A stretch of 7,525 bases of DNA from Candidatus Peregrinibacteria bacterium RIFCSPLOWO2_01_FULL_48_20 (GTDB taxonomy: Bacteria; Patescibacteriota; Gracilibacteria; UBA1369; 2-02-FULL-48-14): assembly GCA_001787475.1 (NCBI GenBank), contig MFXB01000024.1:3423-10947 (forward strand), read 5' to 3'. Below are positions 5,364-7,525 of this stretch, piece after piece. The position numbers were made by a program, and so were the translations under genes. The first letter of the stretch is position 1. Each line of letters starts with the position of its first letter. Under the pieces are notes generated by a model. The model saw only the letters and a list, made by a program, of their open reading frames with translations, was not told the DNA's origin and searched no databases.

Positions 5364-6848
5364 ATGTCTACCGACCGCATCGAACAGATCAAAACGTGGC
5401 TCACCGAAGGGCTACTCCTATGCGCAATCCTTCTCCTCGCGATTTTTTTGGGGATTGCCATCGTAGTGCGTTCAAATGCCCTCGCCAATGTCGCCACGCT
5501 TTTGCCGGCGGAAGAAACGGAAGGATTTCTGGTGCTCAGCCGTGAAAATTCGCCCTATCCATCCGATCTTCTCGGACGTCCCTTAAGCGAACTCAGCTGG
5601 CTCGGACGAGACATCGCCTACGCCTCTTTGAACGGAGAATGGGCGACTTTTTACGAAATCAATTCTCAAAACAATGCGCAAACTTTTCTCGACTCGCTAA
5701 AAACCGAAGGAGAGGAATACATCGAAAAGGAAAATCGCGTGGACTGCTTTGTTTCACTCCCCGTTTGTTTTACTTTTTTGGATGACTTTTTGGTGACGTC
5801 GCCCTTGCCGGAAACGCTTCAATCCCTGCACAACGCCGATGCAAAACTTTCCGACTCCGCCGACTATCAAAATGTGCGCGGACGCATCGCCGGACTTCGC
5901 AGCGGTTTTGTTTATATCAATCTTCAAAAAGCCCGTGAGGAACTGATTCGTTATGCGAGTCTTCAAGGAATTCCCGAACCCGGCTTTCTCGAATCGATTT
6001 TTAGAATTTTTCCGGCCTTCGGCACCGGAATCCGAATGGAACAAACAGGGTGGTATCTTGAAAGTTTCACCGCCGTGGACAAAAACACTTTGGGCGGTGA
6101 GCCCTACTTCCATCCTCTGGTGAGGTACGATCAAATTCTTCTTCCTTACTCACAGCCTTTCGCCATCGAGTGGGGCGGGCAAGACCTCGCGGCGCAAATC
6201 ACGCGCATTCAAGAAATTTTATCGGCACAGAACTCCACTGCCGGCTTGATTTTTGAATCTTCGCTGGAAAGCCGGCTCACTGAATTTTTTGGACAAACAG
6301 CCCTCACCGAACAGCTCACCCTTCTTGATGAAGAATTTTATTTTGGCTATACCCCAGGCAAAGATTTTCTTTTGATGGTGGAACTCACAGGCGAAGGAGA
6401 TGTCCAAAAAGCGGGACAACTCAAAGATCGATTTGTTCAAAATTACCTCGCCAAAAACCTGCAAACTCTCGGCAATGGAGAAAAACGTGCGGAACTTTCC
6501 TCGATCACTACGGTTTTAAAATCGTATGGAAATGTTCAGACCTACATTTTCACCACCGGAAGCACGCCGCTTGCCGCTTTTGCACTTTTGGAGGATAAAG
6601 CTCTTTTGGCGGGTACGGAAGAAACCCTCAATCAAACACTCGATGCGTACAGCGGTAGACAAAATAGACGCAGTATGGAGGACTTCAGAGTACTCCTTTC
6701 GGGATCAGATGAAATCTTCATTTTGAATAGTGCATTTTTTCCCGAAGAGTCTATACTGAACACACTCTTGTCCACTTTCACCACTTTGGCCTCAACACGG
6801 AAACTTTTTGACGACGGGATTTACACCCGAACCTCCTTGCTTCCATGA
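5364..6848 (+). CDS. Single-pass membrane-anchored DUF3352-like envelope protein
   Basis: This is a 494-residue protein of unknown biochemical role, probably held on the outer face of the cytoplasmic membrane. Residues 1-12 are cytoplasmic, a strong hydrophobic segment follows (about 17-35: LLLCAILLLAIFLGIAIVV), then a short linker and LLPAEETEGFLVLS (46-59), an opening typical of DUF3352 proteins. The remainder is soluble alpha/beta with repeating LLDEEFYFGY and ALLEDKALLAG-type strands, and no second membrane span. Outside the membrane it has exactly two cysteines, Cys128 and Cys135, which could form a disulfide. ATG 5364 was chosen because the segment before it (LNCVH) looks non-coding and a TAAACT lies 8 nt upstream. 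TTG 5343 and ATG 5346 are alternatives; ATG 5346 overlaps the TGA of the HNH remnant. The stop overlaps the next start (ATGA). The DUF3352 assignment is from recall of the family pattern and is moderately sure. Confidence 0.85.
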   Translation: MSTDRIEQIKTWLTEGLLLCAILLLAIFLGIAIVVRSNALANVATLLPAEETEGFLVLSRENSPYPSDLLGRPLSELSWLGRDIAYASLNGEWATFYEINSQNNAQTFLDSLKTEGEEYIEKENRVDCFVSLPVCFTFLDDFLVTSPLPETLQSLHNADAKLSDSADYQNVRGRIAGLRSGFVYINLQKAREELIRYASLQGIPEPGFLESIFRIFPAFGTGIRMEQTGWYLESFTAVDKNTLGGEPYFHPLVRYDQILLPYSQPFAIEWGGQDLAAQITRIQEILSAQNSTAGLIFESSLESRLTEFFGQTALTEQLTLLDEEFYFGYTPGKDFLLMVELTGEGDVQKAGQLKDRFVQNYLAKNLQTLGNGEKRAELSSITTVLKSYGNVQTYIFTTGSTPLAAFALLEDKALLAGTEETLNQTLDAYSGRQNRRSMEDFRVLLSGSDEIFILNSAFFPEESILNTLLSTFTTLASTRKLFDDGIYTRTSLLP

Positions 6849-7525
6849 CCACCCAATTAAATATCGGACCTGAAGATAACTTCGAGCCTGACTTGCCTCA
6901 GCAATCCAGTCATGTCCTGAATTTGCGGAATATTGACAACGCGAAACGAAGCGGAGCGCATAAAAATGTGACCGTCGACCTCAAAGAAGAAATCAAATCC
7001 AAAAACCGTGCGCCCGGACGCATTTGCATTCTTGCGCAACTTCCGGATCATAAACGCGGGCTCAGCCGCATCCCCATGGTGGCCGCCGCGCTCCTCATCA
7101 TTCTTGTTCTCAATCTCGGCCAACTTGTCTTTTTGGGTAAGAAAGAAGGAGGCGAGGCGCTGGCCTTGGCCGGGGAAGCCTTTTTGTCTTTGCAAGGGGC
7201 CGGACAGTCGGTTTTTTCCGGCGAACAAGGCTCCGACTTGTTGCTGTTTGAAGATGCCGAGGAACTTTTTGCCGAAGCAAAAGAGAAAGGAGCCTTCCTT
7301 CTGCAAAGTGAATCCGCTTGGCTGGCCGCTCCCGCCGACGTTCAAAGTCTTCAAAATCTTTTGGACGCCGGAATACTCATGGCCGACGTGGGTCAACATT
7401 TGGCCTACGCACGAAGTGCGCTGAGCTCTATCCCCGAAACCGGTTCACTCACCGAATATCTCCGTGCAATTTCCGAAGGGGACATTGAACCCGCCGCCGC
7501 CGAAGTCGACCAAATCAACGTCCTT
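6845..7525 (+). CDS. Membrane-anchored protein, 3'-truncated by the window end (possibly DUF4012-like)
   Basis: The frame is open from ATG 6845 to the last base (227 codons, no stop). It overlaps the upstream TGA by the ATGA arrangement, so translational coupling with the DUF3352-like gene is likely. Residues 1-75 are hydrophilic and cytoplasmic, unusually long for an anchored protein. Residues 77-98 (PMVAAALLIILVLNLGQLVF) form one membrane helix. The outer part is helical: AGEAFLSLQGAGQSVFSGE, DLLLFEDAEELFAEAKEK, then WLAAPADVQSLQNLLDAG and ADVGQHLAYARSALSSIP. An anchor followed by amphipathic helices and a pause of this type matches the N-terminal layout of DUF4012 proteins, which are common in Patescibacteria and in some actinobacterial envelope loci. 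The defining C-terminal domain is beyond the window, so that name is tentative. The gene itself is well supported by its coding quality and overlap. Confidence 0.85.
   Translation, partial: MTTQLNIGPEDNFEPDLPQQSSHVLNLRNIDNAKRSGAHKNVTVDLKEEIKSKNRAPGRICILAQLPDHKRGLSRIPMVAAALLIILVLNLGQLVFLGKKEGGEALALAGEAFLSLQGAGQSVFSGEQGSDLLLFEDAEELFAEAKEKGAFLLQSESAWLAAPADVQSLQNLLDAGILMADVGQHLAYARSALSSIPETGSLTEYLRAISEGDIEPAAAEVDQINVL

Noticed and set aside
4986..5497. Minus-strand frames 4986-5297 and 5228-5497
   Set aside because: They are antisense to the HNH remnant and the start of the DUF3352-like gene, with no domain or ribosome-site support.
6857..7424. Frames 6857-7399 (minus) and 7008-7424 (plus)
   Set aside because: Both are shadows of the open frame starting at 6845, which has an overlap start, a membrane helix and coherent composition.
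1..7525. tRNA or rRNA genes, CRISPR array, insertion sequence
   Set aside because: No cloverleaf with a TTCRA arm, no rRNA core sequence, no repeat-spacer array and no transposase or terminal inverted repeats were seen.

Overview
The window looks like chromosomal DNA of an uncultured candidate-phyla-radiation (Patescibacteria) bacterium, possibly Peregrinibacteria-like. This is inferred from four things: a shortened AlaRS with a Patescibacteria-like motif-2 region, anchored envelope proteins of DUF3352/DUF4012-like architecture, an almost complete lack of Shine-Dalgarno sequences, and -10 boxes lying only 8-9 nt upstream of start codons. TGA works as a normal stop (end of miaB; the ATGA overlap at 6845-6848), so there is no sign of the UGA=Gly code of Gracilibacteria/SR1. 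The taxonomic call rests on protein style only and was not searched.

Layout. On the + strand, 85-1455 encodes MiaB, a tRNA methylthiotransferase. It converges on a minus-strand group read alaS (4297-2207), then a 30-residue hydrophobic microprotein (2147-2055), then a membrane-anchored small protein split between two overlapping frames (1989-1807 and 1850-1563). The convergent gap at 1456-1562 contains an 18-bp perfect palindrome and a GNRA-loop hairpin. The 119-bp divergent region between alaS and the next + strand gene carries three TTCAGG repeats at exactly 11-bp intervals, a layout like the tandem sites of OmpR/PhoB-type response regulators.

From 4417 to 5346 lies a broken, A+T-richer HNH endonuclease gene (DUF222/13E12-like N-terminal region). 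Its frame changes at least twice, and a second 18-bp perfect palindrome sits exactly at the first break. It is followed by a two-gene envelope unit: a single-pass anchored DUF3352-like protein (5364-6848), overlapped by 4 nt by another anchored protein (6845 to the window end, 3'-truncated, possibly DUF4012-like).

How the genes fit together: miaB and alaS are translation housekeeping genes (tRNA modification, tRNA-Ala charging). The last two genes are probably translationally coupled and act at the cell surface. The HNH remnant looks like a decayed selfish or accessory gene between the two blocks. I see no complete new defence or mobile system. The points most worth checking are the phased repeats, the frame-split membrane protein, the compact AlaRS with an extra internal segment, the microprotein, and the apparent leaderless promoters.
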